Positions 44,678 through 55,399 of a DNA stretch of 64,000 bases are shown piece after piece. Position numbers and translations under genes: made by a program. The DNA lies in NCBI GenBank assembly GCA_029948255.1, contig JALIZF010000969.1, forward strand, positions 54,062-118,061, read 5' to 3'. Each line of letters begins with the position of its first letter. The first letter of the stretch is position 1. The DNA comes from Telmatactis stephensoni. Its lineage: Eukaryota > Cnidaria > Anthozoa > Actiniaria > Isophelliidae. Below the pieces are notes generated by a model. The model ran no database searches, was not told where the DNA came from, and saw only the letters and a list, made by a program, of their open reading frames with translations.

Positions 44678-46036
44678 ATGTTCAAAGGAATAAGTGGTAT
44701 CTCGGCTCCGACTGGTTTTCGTAAACATCCCAGTTACTACACGAACAGGGATCTTACTGATTACTCGAGTCACATTCCAGCATATCGGAGCCCACGAATT
44801 ATCATTAATGTCAGCGGTATGCGCTATGAGACCTATGAAGAAACTCTCTCAAATTATCCACAGACACTACTCGGTTGCCCTGCGAGGAGGAAAGACTACT
44901 TTAACGCTAAAACCAACGAATACTATTTTACTGGAGATAAGTACAGCTTTAACGCTATTTTATTTTTTTATCAATCGAGAGGAATTCTCTCTAAGCCTGA
45001 CGATATCAGCGAGGAAGTCTTTTCAAAAGAGCTCGAGTTTTTTGGGATTGTTCCACCCTGGGTGCAAGAAGAAGAAGAAGAACAGGGAAATGCAGACAAA
45101 AATATTATGATTTTGCCTCGTCGTCGATTAAAGCGAACGCTATGGCTGTGGTTTGAGTATCCACGTTCCTCAAGAGTTGCTCGAGCGCTGGCGTTGTGGT
45201 CGGTGTTTGTCATCGCTGTGTCAACAATAGCTTTCTGTATTGAGACTCTCCCATCTTTGCAGGTCAAAAAACAATATAGCAAAACTATATGGACTACCAC
45301 AAGTAAAAATGTTAGTACCGGGAATACTACAGTGCTAAGGAATGTTACCGAAGGAGTGAATAAGATGTTCTCGCATAAACAATTTAATCATTGGTTTGTT
45401 ATAGAGACTATAAGTGTCGTGTGGTTTACCCTCGAGTACGTTATAAGACTATACTCTGCGCCTTTTCTTTTCAAGTTCATCAGATCACCCATGGGAATCA
45501 TGGATATTGTTGCTATTATGCCATTCTATTTCACTCTCGCTATCACGCTCAATCCAAGACATGTCCAGTCGTTCTCCGTTCTTCTGGCGCTTCGGCTTTT
45601 TCGTGTTTTGAGAATCTTTAAGCTTTCTCGATACAGCACCGCTTTGGGATTGCTAGTAAAAACTTTATACGCAAGCAGCGATCAGCTGAAATCTCTTTGT
45701 TTCGTCTCCTTAGTTGGGGTTATTTTATTCTCAAGTGCGATTTATTATGCAGAGGATGACGTCACGAATTATCCCAGTATCCCTCACGCGTTCTGGTGGA
45801 CGATAATCACGATGACTTCAGTGGGTTATGGTGACGTAGTGCCAATGAGCCTTGCTGGTCGCTTAGTGGGGAGTTTTTGTGCGATGTGCGGAATTATACT
45901 ATTCTGTCTTCCTACCCCAGTTTTGGTGTCAAATTTTGTAAAGTACTATTTAGATAATGGAAATACGCAGGATAAGAAGAAGAAACAATTTGCTGAAAAC
46001 TTAAAGACATTGTTTCTACGGAGCAACAAATCATAG
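44678..46036 (+). CDS. Shaker/Kv1-type voltage-gated potassium channel, intronless
   Basis: A 452-residue pore subunit of a tetrameric plasma-membrane K+ channel. An in-frame TAA lies 12 bases upstream of this ATG, supporting the start. Order: T1 tetramerisation domain about 40-130 (IIINVSGMRYETYEETLSNY, ILFFYQSRGIL), acidic linker 130-136, S1 170-190, S1-S2 loop with sequons N211/N216/N222, S2 238-260 with E243 and E253, S3 273-292 with D276, S4 301-320, S5 339-358, selectivity filter TMTSVGYGD (378-386), S6 397-424. S4 keeps R306, R309, R312, K315 and R318, but the site of Shaker's first gating arginine is Leu303. The S6 hinge is PTP (412-414) instead of PVP. The usual T1 motif near 84-91 is altered (FTGDKYSF). 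Single-exon Kv1 genes are common in cnidarians. Confidence 0.93.
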   Translation: MFKGISGISAPTGFRKHPSYYTNRDLTDYSSHIPAYRSPRIIINVSGMRYETYEETLSNYPQTLLGCPARRKDYFNAKTNEYYFTGDKYSFNAILFFYQSRGILSKPDDISEEVFSKELEFFGIVPPWVQEEEEEQGNADKNIMILPRRRLKRTLWLWFEYPRSSRVARALALWSVFVIAVSTIAFCIETLPSLQVKKQYSKTIWTTTSKNVSTGNTTVLRNVTEGVNKMFSHKQFNHWFVIETISVVWFTLEYVIRLYSAPFLFKFIRSPMGIMDIVAIMPFYFTLAITLNPRHVQSFSVLLALRLFRVLRIFKLSRYSTALGLLVKTLYASSDQLKSLCFVSLVGVILFSSAIYYAEDDVTNYPSIPHAFWWTIITMTSVGYGDVVPMSLAGRLVGSFCAMCGIILFCLPTPVLVSNFVKYYLDNGNTQDKKKKQFAENLKTLFLRSNKS

Positions 46037-46122
46037 AGTACCGTAAAGATTTTCATAATGGATTTGAGGTCATGACTGATTTTGGGTTTCAAACAATTGA
46101 AAACCTTGGCTTAATGGCATGC

Positions 46123-46383
46123 TATAGACCACTTTCAAAAATGGCGGCCTAGTACATGAGAACGAGGCCACAAAGGCCTTGTTACCAGAAAATAAGCGTG
46201 GCGACACTTCTATTGCTATCAAAGACGATGTGTTCCTTTTCCTTTTAAAAGACCTATTTTATGTGCATTTTACAGGATAATTTTTATATATTTAGAATCA
46301 TTTGATGCGATGTTGATTTTGGAGGCCTTTCTGGCCTCGTTATCGTGAACAATGAGCCCGCTATTTTTGAAAGTCGTCTATTA
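46123..46383. mobile_element. ~260-bp MITE just downstream of the K+ channel
   Basis: TATAGACCACTTTCAAAAAT at the left is mirrored at the right (CTATTTTTGAAAGTCGTCTA). An inner inverted pair is GAGGCCACAAAGGCC and GGAGGCCTTTCTGGCCTC. It lies within the likely 3' UTR region; a candidate AATAAA is at 46693. Confidence 0.75.
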
Positions 46384-46792
46384 GAGGGGTTAAGATTCAC
46401 GTAAACGGGAAACGGAGGAGATTTTCGTGCCCTGCTTTGTGTGTTTGGCACTTAAATGAGAAAGTGACTTTATATATTTACGCTAAACGCAAAACGATTC
46501 GCCTTCGCGTTAAAACAACGCCAGACTCGGAAAAAAAAAACAGGTCACGTGACTCTCTGCTGTTTGCCGTTAATGTGAATCTTAACCTCGCTATTAAGTA
46601 TATTGTCGTGACCAGTGTAGCCGGACCAAAAGGAGGGTTGAAGGACGGGTCGAAAAGCGCAAAAAAGAGCATCCACACCGATTCGGACAAACAATAAAAA
46701 ACATCGTTTTGTTACACTTAGGCCTCTAGCCAGCAAAAACACAGGAAAGGAAAATGCCTTTTTAAAATGTATTTGGATATTTTAGTTTGGAT

Positions 46793-47010
46793 GTATTGGC
46801 CATTTACAGAACGAGACCACAAAGCATGCATGGATTGCTTGATTAGACAGGAAAATGGCGTCTTTGAATACAATGACGGAGGTCTGTAATATTGAAATGT
46901 AGCGCCATTTCTGTAATAAATAGAAAACCATGCAAATCAACAGTATGGTGAGGCATTCTCGTAGGAAAATATGGTGCATCTGTTCAGCCAAACAATCCAT
47001 GCATGCTTTG
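46793..47010. mobile_element. Foldback element
   Basis: AAGCATGCATGGATTG (46826) and CAATCCATGCATGCTT (46986) are exact inverted copies, with weaker pairing further in. Confidence 0.6.
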
Positions 47011-47059
47011 CGGTCCAGACTCGAACCCAGTGCCCAACTCAATTTGCAAATAATGGTGA

Positions 47060-47280
47060 ACAGTCCCCTTCACTAGTTTTCTCCGCCATCGTGAAGGGTA
47101 GCCATGCCTTTACACCGAAGCGAGACGAACGGTGAGCTTGCAATGATAGAGACCTGTGAATAATTGTTCTAGGTGTTAAAAAAGGTCTCTATCATTGCAC
47201 GCTCACTGTTCGTCTCGCTTCGATGCAAAGGCACGGCTACCTTTCAAGATGGCGCAGGGAACTGTGAAGGGGACTATTAA
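47060..47280. mobile_element. ~220-bp palindromic MITE
   Basis: Arms of about 100 bp: AACAGTCCCCTTCAC at the left and its near-complement at the right, continuing through CGAAGCGAGACGAAC and TGCAATGATAGAGACCT. The centre is a short AT-rich loop. Confidence 0.85.
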
Positions 47281-47825
47281 TTGAGTAAAGCCCTGCATGC
47301 AAACGGGTAAGTACTTGGTGTGTACAACACCAAGTGTCAATAGATAATAAATCCATTGATATATATACAATCTATTTGATATACTTGGTGTTACATACAA
47401 TTGATGTTGCATACACCAAGTACTTGTCTGCAAATGTAGACTTGCTCCAAGTCTCGCTCGTTATTTAATTTTTTTTGGGGGGGGGGGGGGGAAGAAGGGG
47501 GGGCCTTCCTTACTTTTCCGTTGTTTGGGCTTTCTGTTTCGTAATGTGAGAGAAAAACGTTCTCCCGTAACCGGAAGTGCTCGATTTGAAGTCCGAGCTA
47601 CCATCCAGGAGTGAATACTTTTACCCTTCTGTGCATGTGCGCTGTCCTTGTATGACCCTTAACAAAAGACAGTCGGGAAATGCGCGTAAGAATAAGTGAA
47701 TACAGATCAGGAATGAGGTATGGAGTAGTCAATGAATAGTTTATGTCTCTGCAAGTAGTCCATTTTCTCATGTTCCGTACGCGTTTGGATATATACAATT
47801 TCTCGAGTCAGAAAAGAAAGTGGTT

Positions 47826-48390
47826 AAGGTGGCCCGTACCCACTGATTTGTTTGTCAGGCATGAATTTCAATCGCGTCTTTTTACATCAAAACCTTGTCC
47901 GATTTCTGAGAAATTTGCAGTCGTTTGTCTTCAAGCCTTGAATTTTGTACCGGTAATTATGTTTTTGTGAATTGGATCAAATATTTCGAGATATCGGATG
48001 ATTTGATGAAAATGCATATGGCTTTATGAGAAAAATTGGTCATAAATCCAAAAATCTAAGGTGAATGTTTTTCCTATTTCATTAATCAAGTAGAATGCCA
48101 TAGAGGACTACATACAGCATGTATCGCGCCAATTTAGTCCTTAGAAGTTACGATACAAAATTTGCGTTGCCTGTTAGGACACAAAATTATGTAGGCAAAA
48201 CTACCGCCAAAATCTCAACAAAATTTCAAAAATAGCGAGAACCATATCTGCTGAAAAATAATTACCGGTACAAAGTTCAACGCTTGAAGACAAATGGCTG
48301 CAAATTTCTCAGAAATCGGACAAGATTTTGATGTAAAAAGACGCGATTGAAATTCTTGCTCGACAAACAAATCAATAGGTCCACGGGCGC
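47826..48390. mobile_element. ~565-bp foldback element with ~130-bp arms
   Basis: Left-arm segments ATCGCGTCTTTTTACATCAA, TCCGATTTCTGAGAAATTTG and TACCGGTAATTA recur inverted at 48264-48390. Confidence 0.82.
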
Positions 48391-48429
48391 GAGTTGCTTT
48401 CAACCCGGGATCTCTACGGGATCCACACG

Positions 48430-49937
48430 ATCCACACATGATCCACACGATGCACGCGTGAATCATTTCTTATATACAACTATCCTAGCTTGTCTCTAAC
48501 AGGGGGGGGGGGGGGGGTGGATTTCATCTCACGATAGGAAGTGCAACACAAAGTTCATGTATAAACGCGATTAATAAGCTCGGGAAAGAACAGTTAGTAT
48601 GCGCCACCAATGCATTTCATCCCGAGACGAAGACCCTCGTATTGTCCAAAGTCAACGGTGTGCCTTTTCTGTGCTTTTGAAGGATTTATCGATTTTCTAA
48701 TTGTATATACTGTACGCTAAAATATAAATCAAGTAATTTGATAAATATTTACTAATAATGAAAGATTATCCATAGACGAACAGCTAAATAAAATGCTTCC
48801 AAGTGGTATAAAATATTCAATGCAGTTAGTCCGTCGTTCTCAGAAACGTCAATGCGAGAGTCTAAAGCCTGGTTTTCACTAGTAACGCAAGCACAAGCGC
48901 AACTGTAAACAGCGTAATGCTTCGTTTTCATTGAGATAACATGGACGCAAGAACAAGAAAAAGGAAAATGTTTTATCCTTGTACTTGCGCTAATGCTTGC
49001 GTTGTACTGAATATCAGGCTTAATGCTGAAAAGAACTCAGTATCACCAAGAGGGCCATATTACTAAGAGAAAGAAACTCGCGGATTGTTGTCTGCGCGTC
49101 GGTATTGTGGTTCTGGTGTTGTTTTGGTGAGAAAGAGTGATTAATCATAAAACACTCTAAAACGCACACAAATTATGCACTCAAAAACCTGCCCAAAAGT
49201 TTCATAAAGATCCAATCTAGATAAACTAAGAGACAGTTTGTTTCAGTTCGTTTGTTGAAATTTATTGATTTTTTGGTGAGTTTGTTTTTCCCCAATGCTC
49301 TTAATAAAATTGACAAACGACACAGGTAGCCAATACTGATAATCATCGCGCGTAAAACGCCCTCTCTAAAATAGAGCCTGGGGTGCTTTAGTCTGTCTCA
49401 GAGTGCGCACAAAAATCATTTATCCCCGGCAATAAAATCTTATTGTTTGTGCGTGCGATGGCGTTAACTTCCTGTTACTAAAAATAACCTTAAGCGCCAA
49501 GCACATCGCGCGGACATCAATATCAGTTTCGCTCTCTTGGTATTATTAGTGTCACGTGCCTAGCAAATCGCTTTATGAAACTGCCATTATTACATTATTG
49601 ATGCCGATGTCATAATACGATCTTCAGAAACCGCAATGTTTGTATATTGTAAGCTTTTATTTTAGAAGCTTTTATCTTAGTTCACGTTTTTTTAAATCAT
49701 TTCTTTAGTAATGCCTGTCATATGGACATCAACCTTATGAACGGTTCACTAGCGTAAACGTAAGACCGTAAAGGTTCTAGTTGATCGTAAGAGGAATAAC
49801 GCTAACTAGGACTAATAGTAATCGCCTTTAGAGCAACCTGGCAAGGGGCATGATGATCGAATGATGAGAGCGCAGTTGATACCGAAAAATGATTATCGAC
49901 TTGCTTCAATGAGTTCACATATTTATCTCTTGGGAAA
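48430..49937. other. Stretch with no supported gene
   Basis: A poly-G run sits at about 48503-48517. A weak inverted pair (CGCAAGCACAAGCGCAA and TTGCGCTAATGCTTGCG) at 48880-49000 is probably an old MITE. Nothing else is recognised. Confidence 0.45.
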
Positions 49938-50082
49938 TAGAGTGATGGCACTTAATCCGTGAAACAAAATCTGATAGTCAGTGCCTAATAGTCTAATCAA
50001 AACAAAAGAAAACAATGGAAATAGTGTCTACTAATGTCTGTTAGACTAATATCTATTTCACGGATTAAGTGCCATCACTCTA
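49938..50082. mobile_element. TAGAGTG-family MITE, copy 2 (27-bp perfect TIRs)
   Basis: TAGAGTGATGGCACTTAATC with CGTGAAA, exactly mirrored at the right. The core AACAAAAGAAAACAATGG is in reverse orientation relative to other copies. Confidence 0.9.
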
Positions 50083-50423
50083 AGATTTACAACTTGCAGC
50101 GGCTAAGAAATTAAAATTAAAATTCATCGAGGCAAGTCAAATATATTTTTTCAGTATGATGTCCGCACCTTATTTAATTTCCTCTCAATATACCATGGGC
50201 CTGGCTGATCGAAGGGTGATTAATATTATATAGAGTACATGCACTAAAAGCATGCAAAAATTAGCACTATTCACACTATTTGGTACTAAATGGTGCTAAT
50301 TGAGGAATAGCAAACAATAGGTAGAACTAAAATAGCACTATTTAGTACTATTTATAAACACAAGTAATGCCACTTGATTTACTCGAACATAGAATTTTTA
50401 CCACTGAACGTTTAGTTGATTAG

Positions 50424-50483
50424 AAATATTCTAGGCTAAGTGGGCTTGAACCCACGACCTTCAGAGTTCTAATCTGAACTAGT
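50424..50483 (-). mobile_element. tRNA-like 3' half truncated by a MITE
   Basis: On the minus strand TCAGATTAGAACTCTGA forms an anticodon stem-loop (loop TTAGAAC, would-be anticodon AGA). GTGGGTTCAAGCCCAC forms a perfect T arm. The 5' half (D arm, acceptor) is missing exactly where the MITE at 50484 begins. The short variable loop argues against a true tRNA-Ser; it is probably a SINE or tRNA relic. Confidence 0.6.
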
Positions 50484-50638
50484 TAGAGTGATTTTCACCG
50501 GACTGTGAAATAGTTACTAAGCTAATAGACACTTATAGACTCTGCACCCATTGTTTTCTTTTGTTGCAATACAACTATTAGACACTATTAAACACTGACT
50601 ATTAGTAATTGTTTCACAGTCCGATGAAAATCACTCTA
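50484..50638. mobile_element. TAGAGTG-family MITE, copy 3
   Basis: The TIR TAGAGTGATTTTCACCGGAC plus TGTGAAA is mirrored with one mismatch. It contains the core CCCATTGTTTTCTTTTGTTG. Confidence 0.9.
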
Positions 50639-50754
50639 GTATAGAGTTCGTGTTTGTAAGTCTCTGTTATTGATTCTAATTTAGTACTCTTTATGTTGCA
50701 CGGTTTTAGTAGTGTTTGCACTTTAGTTTTCTTTAGCGCTAACCCCCTTACTCT

Positions 50755-51105
50755 TAGAGTGATCGCACTTAATTAGAGTGGTTTTCATAAACCCGTGAAA
50801 TAGATACTAAACTAATACACATTAGTAGACCCTAATTCTATTGTTTTCTTTTGTTCATGTTTGACTATTACACATTAACTGCTAGTATTTATTTCACGGG
50901 TTTAGAGTCTATTAGTGTCTATTAGCTTAGTAACTATTTCGCAGTCCGGTGAAAATCACTCGATGAAAACCACTCTAATCTGTGAAAAAGTACAAAATCT
51001 ACTTTGTACTAAAAAAATATATAATCCTTTGTTTTCCATTGTTTGTTAGTGCTATTTTGCATTATTTAGCTAGTACAATTTCACGGATTAAGTGCGATCA
51101 CTCTA
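50755..51105. mobile_element. TAGAGTG-family MITE, copy 4, containing another MITE
   Basis: The outer right end is TTTCACGGATTAAGTGCGAT plus CACTCTA; the outer left end TAGAGTGATCGCACTTAAT is cut at 50773 by the inner element (50774-50977). It resumes at about 50978 (CTGTGAAAAAGTAC). It contains the core CCTTTGTTTTCCATTGTTTG. Confidence 0.85.
50774..50977. mobile_element. TAGAGTG-family MITE, copy 5, nested and itself interrupted
   Basis: The left end TAGAGTGGTTTTCATAAACC plus CGTGAAA. The matching right end is split: TTTCACGGGTTT, then about 58 bp resembling the end of copy 3 (GCAGTCCGGTGAAAATCACTC), then GATGAAAACCACTCTA. This is a third nesting level. Confidence 0.82.
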
Positions 51106-51205
51106 ACTGGAATCAAGAAAATGAAAATTTCATGTGTACTCTGAGAAAAAACTTTCAAAAAGTATCACAACATGTGACCCGATAATGTCATCTCAAACTA
51201 CCGAT

Positions 51206-51350
51206 TAGAGTGGTTTTCATTTGACCGTGAAAGAATAGACAAACTAATAGTTGGTAGTAGACTCTAAAGCCATTGTTTTCTTTTGTTTCTTATCAACTAC
51301 TACAAACTAAATAGTCATATTTCTTTCACGGTCAAACGAAAATCACTCTA
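51206..51350. mobile_element. TAGAGTG-family MITE, copy 6
   Basis: TAGAGTGGTTTTCATTTGAC plus CGTGAAA, mirrored with two mismatches. The core is GCCATTGTTTTCTTTTGTTT. Confidence 0.9.
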
Positions 51351-51453
51351 GTATATTTGTAAATGTTCCATTATTAAGGATTGTATTGTATTGGTTTTCT
51401 CTACAAACTTCAAATCAAAAACTAACAATCAAACAAACGTAAACAAACAGACA

Positions 51454-51742
<289 letters not shown>

Positions 51743-51973
51743 GACTTATGAAATCATTCTAAGGTGCAACTCTGTGTAACGCGAAAGTTTGATTGGAGGA
51801 AAAGATGCATCCAGTGCATGTGTGTACTGATACTATTTAAAATAAAAGAATTCTTGAGTGTGTTCGATCGATGATTATATAAAACTGAATTGCGTGGTAA
51901 CGCCATCATTGTCGAAAAACAAATTTGCAGAAGCAATCTGATTCAGACAATCAAAAAATGATATTTCTTTTTG

Positions 51974-52822
51974 TGGTTACTGGCTTGTATACAAGCCAGT
52001 ACCATTATGTCATCGTGTGTGTAAGTAAGTGTGTAAGTGTGTAAGTGTGTAAATGTGTAAGTGCGTAAGTGTGTAAGTGTGTAAGTAATTCGGATTTGCC
52101 GAAGTTGTTCACGAAGAGAGAACGAAATACATACGGAATTGGCTCGAAGATTACTTGACTCATTTTAATCATTTTTCACGACGAAAATATGAAATATTCT
52201 AAGAAATATCTACCTTTTTTAAACAGCGGTTGTTATAATTTCATTAGATATTTCCTTTCGACAAAAAAATCTTAGAAGTTTTCAATAAATATGGAGTCTA
52301 CGAACACACTCGGCATTGGCTTCATCGATATCGCTGACCAAAAGGTCAAGCAGACTCATTTTTCCGTGTGGCTTGTGTTTGTTTGGATATATTGGTATAA
52401 AACATTGTCTACTTAAAGTAGACAATGTTTTATTTTACCTGTAACTAGACTAATGGGAGAAATATGTAAAAAAGATGTGAAATACACATGAAAATTATTT
52501 TTGAATTTAATTAGTCATTTAACAAAGAGCCAATGAGCCCAGATGTGACTACAAAGACTGTTCTGTTTGTTCAGTAACCTCAAAACGTTTAGGAATAGAA
52601 AGTTGTGTTTTGCCTAGTTTGTCATTTTCTTCTTTGTAATATACAATTTGGAGGACTTTTTGGAGTTCTTTCATCATTCTCGTAGACTCCATATCGACAG
52701 AAAAATTATATAAATTATTTTTCTTCTCGAAAGCATTCTCTTTCTTTTTTATTTATTTTTGTTGGTTTCTTTGTTTAGTTTAACTGCTTTGCTTGTTTAT
52801 TTATCATTTGACCAGTAACCAC
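51974..52822. mobile_element. ~850-bp element with TGGTTACTGG ends
   Basis: TGGTTACTGG at the left and CCAGTAACCA at the right are exact complements. It contains a (GTGTAAGT)n run at 52016-52086 and a perfect inner hairpin (ACATTGTCTACTTAAAGTAG and complement, about 52404-52430). Confidence 0.65.
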
Positions 52823-52905
52823 ATGTTCTCTTAGAGGGCTTTTATTTCCTTTTGCCAAAATCATCAGAATCGCGCGATACAAAATTAAACGGGATTGGCA
52901 CAAAG

Positions 52906-53700
52906 TTTATATAGTTGAACATATATAGTTCATATATAGTTGAACCTATATAGTTCATATATAGTTGAACATATATAGTTCATATATAGTTGAACCTATA
53001 TAGTTCATATATAGTTGAACATATATAGTTCATATGTAGTTGAACATATATAGTTCATATATAGTTGAACATATATAGTTCATATATAGTTGAACATATA
53101 TAGTTCATATATAGTTGAACATATATATCGGCGAATATATAGTTCATATGTAGTTGAACATATATAGTTCATATGTAGTTGAACATATATAGTTCATATG
53201 TAGTTGAACATATATAGTTTATATATTAGTTGAACATATATAGTTCATATGTAGTTGAACATATATAGTTCATATATAGTTGAACATATATAGTTCATAT
53301 ATAGTTGAACATATATAGTTCATATATAGTTGAACATATATAGTTCATATGTAGTTGAACATATATAGTTCATATGTAGTTGAACATATATAGTTTATAT
53401 ATTAGTTGAACATATATAGTTCATATATAGTTGAACATATATAGTTCATATGTAGTTGAACATATATAGTTCATATATAGTTGAACATATATAGTTCATA
53501 TGTAGTTGACCATATATAGTTTATATATTAGTTGAACATATATAGTTCATATGTAGTTGAACATATATAGTTTATATATAGTTGAACATATATAGTTCAT
53601 ATGTAGTTGACCATATATAGTTCATATGTAGTTGAACATATATAGTTCATATATAGTTGAACATATATAGTTTATATATAGTTGAACACATATAGTTCAT
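52906..53700. repeat. 25-bp satellite, ~31 copies
   Basis: The unit CATATATAGTTGAACATATA plus TAGTT repeats head to tail with TATATAG/TATGTAG variants. Each unit is made of two related halves (GAACATATATAGTT, CATATATAGTT). An irregular copy with ATCGGCGAA is at about 53127. Confidence 0.95.
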
Positions 53701-53736
53701 AACAGAGCGAAAGTAAGCTAGATGCGCCTTTTCTAA

Positions 53737-53888
53737 TAGAGTCGTTTTCCTATAAGTGGGAAACTTACCGTACCATATCGTAACTGTACCAGTATCATAG
53801 TTTCTATAAAAAACATTCGAAATTCCTGCTGTAACCATATTGTATCATAACCGTACAGTGTTCCCACTCATAGGCGAAAACCACTCTA
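53737..53888. mobile_element. TAGAGTG-like MITE, diverged subfamily
   Basis: TAGAGTCGTTTTCCTATAAG plus TGGGAA at the left and TTCCCACTCATAGGCGAAAA plus CCACTCTA at the right. The interior lacks the TTGTTTTC core and has its own inverted CCGTACCATATCG/ACCATATTGTATC pair. Confidence 0.75.
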
Positions 53889-54049
53889 AGACGTTGTGAC
53901 TTTGTTCAGACGCGAAAAACTGGGTAAAGGTAATTTATTTTACTTCGAAGAGCGGGGATTGGTTGCCCAAATCTCCCGAGCCAGTTGTTCGTGTTTATAC
54001 CTTTCGAAGGTGCGCCCTCTCTCCATCAGTGCTTCTTCTTACGTGCATT

Positions 54050-54186
54050 TTTAAAAAGCTAATTATAAAGCTACACGGAAAGGAAAGAAGTCGAAACAAG
54101 TTAAGGATGTAAAGTCACTGGGGATCGAACTCGGGACCTCTCGCACCGAAGGGCATGCACTACCCAACTGTCCCGTCCTTGCTCCT
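54050..54186 (-). mobile_element. tRNA-derived SINE
   Basis: The minus strand contains GGGACAGTTGGGTAGTGC (A-box-like) and GAGTTCGATCCCC (B box) about 45 bases apart. An unrelated tail follows (down to about 54050). The 5' end is at GCAAGGACGGG. Confidence 0.62.
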
Positions 54187-54189
54187 TGA

Positions 54190-55200
54190 ACCCCACATCA
54201 ACGGCACTGCACTTTTAGTCTGGTGAGCCAGACGGTTCAGATGCGGCTTAACGAGGAACAGCGTTTTTGTATGAGCTGTTATTTTGATCTTAGGGCAGTG
54301 CCAGGGGACGTGTTCAGTGTTGTTCCTTTCGTGACGTCTCAACAGTTCTCACAGTTGTGACTGAGCGAAACGCATAGAAGACATTCCAAGAATTTAGCGT
54401 CGAAATATCCATGTTTTGGCTAAAATTCCATTTACAATTCATTCCCTATAGCGGTTGTATATAAGTGTTCGAATTTGGCTACAATTGTTGTGGATTGGTC
54501 AGTAATGCGGCTATTTCTTGGGCCAGAAATCCATTGTAAGGATAAAATATAATCCTGAAGCAAATTTCAACAACTGCCAATTAAGATAAAATTATTTTGT
54601 GAGATCTATATCTAGGGAAGTAATATTCACCCAAGCTATGAGGTCTGATAAAGCAGGGTACGAGGTTTCATGTGTGAGATTTCAGACATTTTGGACTATG
54701 CGAACTTATCAATCCTTTGATACACCGAGAATGATTCAACATTCAATATAAGCGTTGGTTTTGCTGGCGAACTTCGTTTTGTAAGTTGCTCAGATAGGAC
54801 GGGTTGACCCACATGAAAAACACACACACAACACCTTTATTAAACATTTTTTTGTCATTGTAAACAGTATTATATATATAAAAATTGTTTTACTGAAAGT
54901 CCCCCTCTTCATTTGCATTCTTAGAGTAATTCTTAGAATCCTGTAAATTGAAGCCAGCAAGCACTGAGAGGGTATTTCTAAGGTAATGAGATAGTATTGT
55001 TACTGATATACAAATTTACAAATTCATAATATATTGAAGACAACTACTTCTTGAAAGTACAAAGCAATAAAGGGATTTCATAGCAACCACGTTTGTGGGC
55101 AAGCCAGTACAATGGAAGTTTTTGATTAACAAAAAAAATAATTTCTCTTGGGAGAAAATCACTATTATTTTGACCACAAACATGTCTGCCTTGAATTCTC
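54190..55200. other. Stretch with no recognised gene
   Basis: AT-rich; part of 54290-54480 resembles 9700-9860 (TTCGTGACGT, ATTTAGCGTCGAAATATCCA, GTTTTGGCTAAAAT), so a dispersed repeat is present. No coding sequence is supported. Confidence 0.45.
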
Positions 55201-55202
55201 TC

Positions 55203-55393
55203 TATAGGCGACCTGCATGATGGCGTCAAAAACTACAACTACCAGAATGCTTCGCCCACTTTCTTTTGAGAAATGATTAGTACCAATTGTTTTGCTATTC
55301 TCAGGAGTGAATAAAAATCTAAATAAGAAAGAAAATTCGCAAAGCGTTCTGGTAGTTGTAGATAAATGACACCGTCGTGCAAATAGCCTATTG
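55203..55393. mobile_element. 190-bp MITE (copy 2 of the family at 7818-8007)
   Basis: ATAGGCGACCTGCATGATGG at the left and CGTCGTGCAAATAGCCTAT at the right; the inner CTACAACTACCAGAATGC is mirrored. The interior is colinear with the first copy. Confidence 0.8.
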
Positions 55394-55399
55394 AACATG

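Noticed and set aside
44971..45300. 109-codon minus-strand ORF within the K+ channel
   Set aside because: Antisense shadow of the T1/S1 coding region.
52906..53700. CRISPR-like or regulatory palindrome array
   Set aside because: Continuous 25-bp satellite without unique spacers; simple AT-rich tandem repeat.
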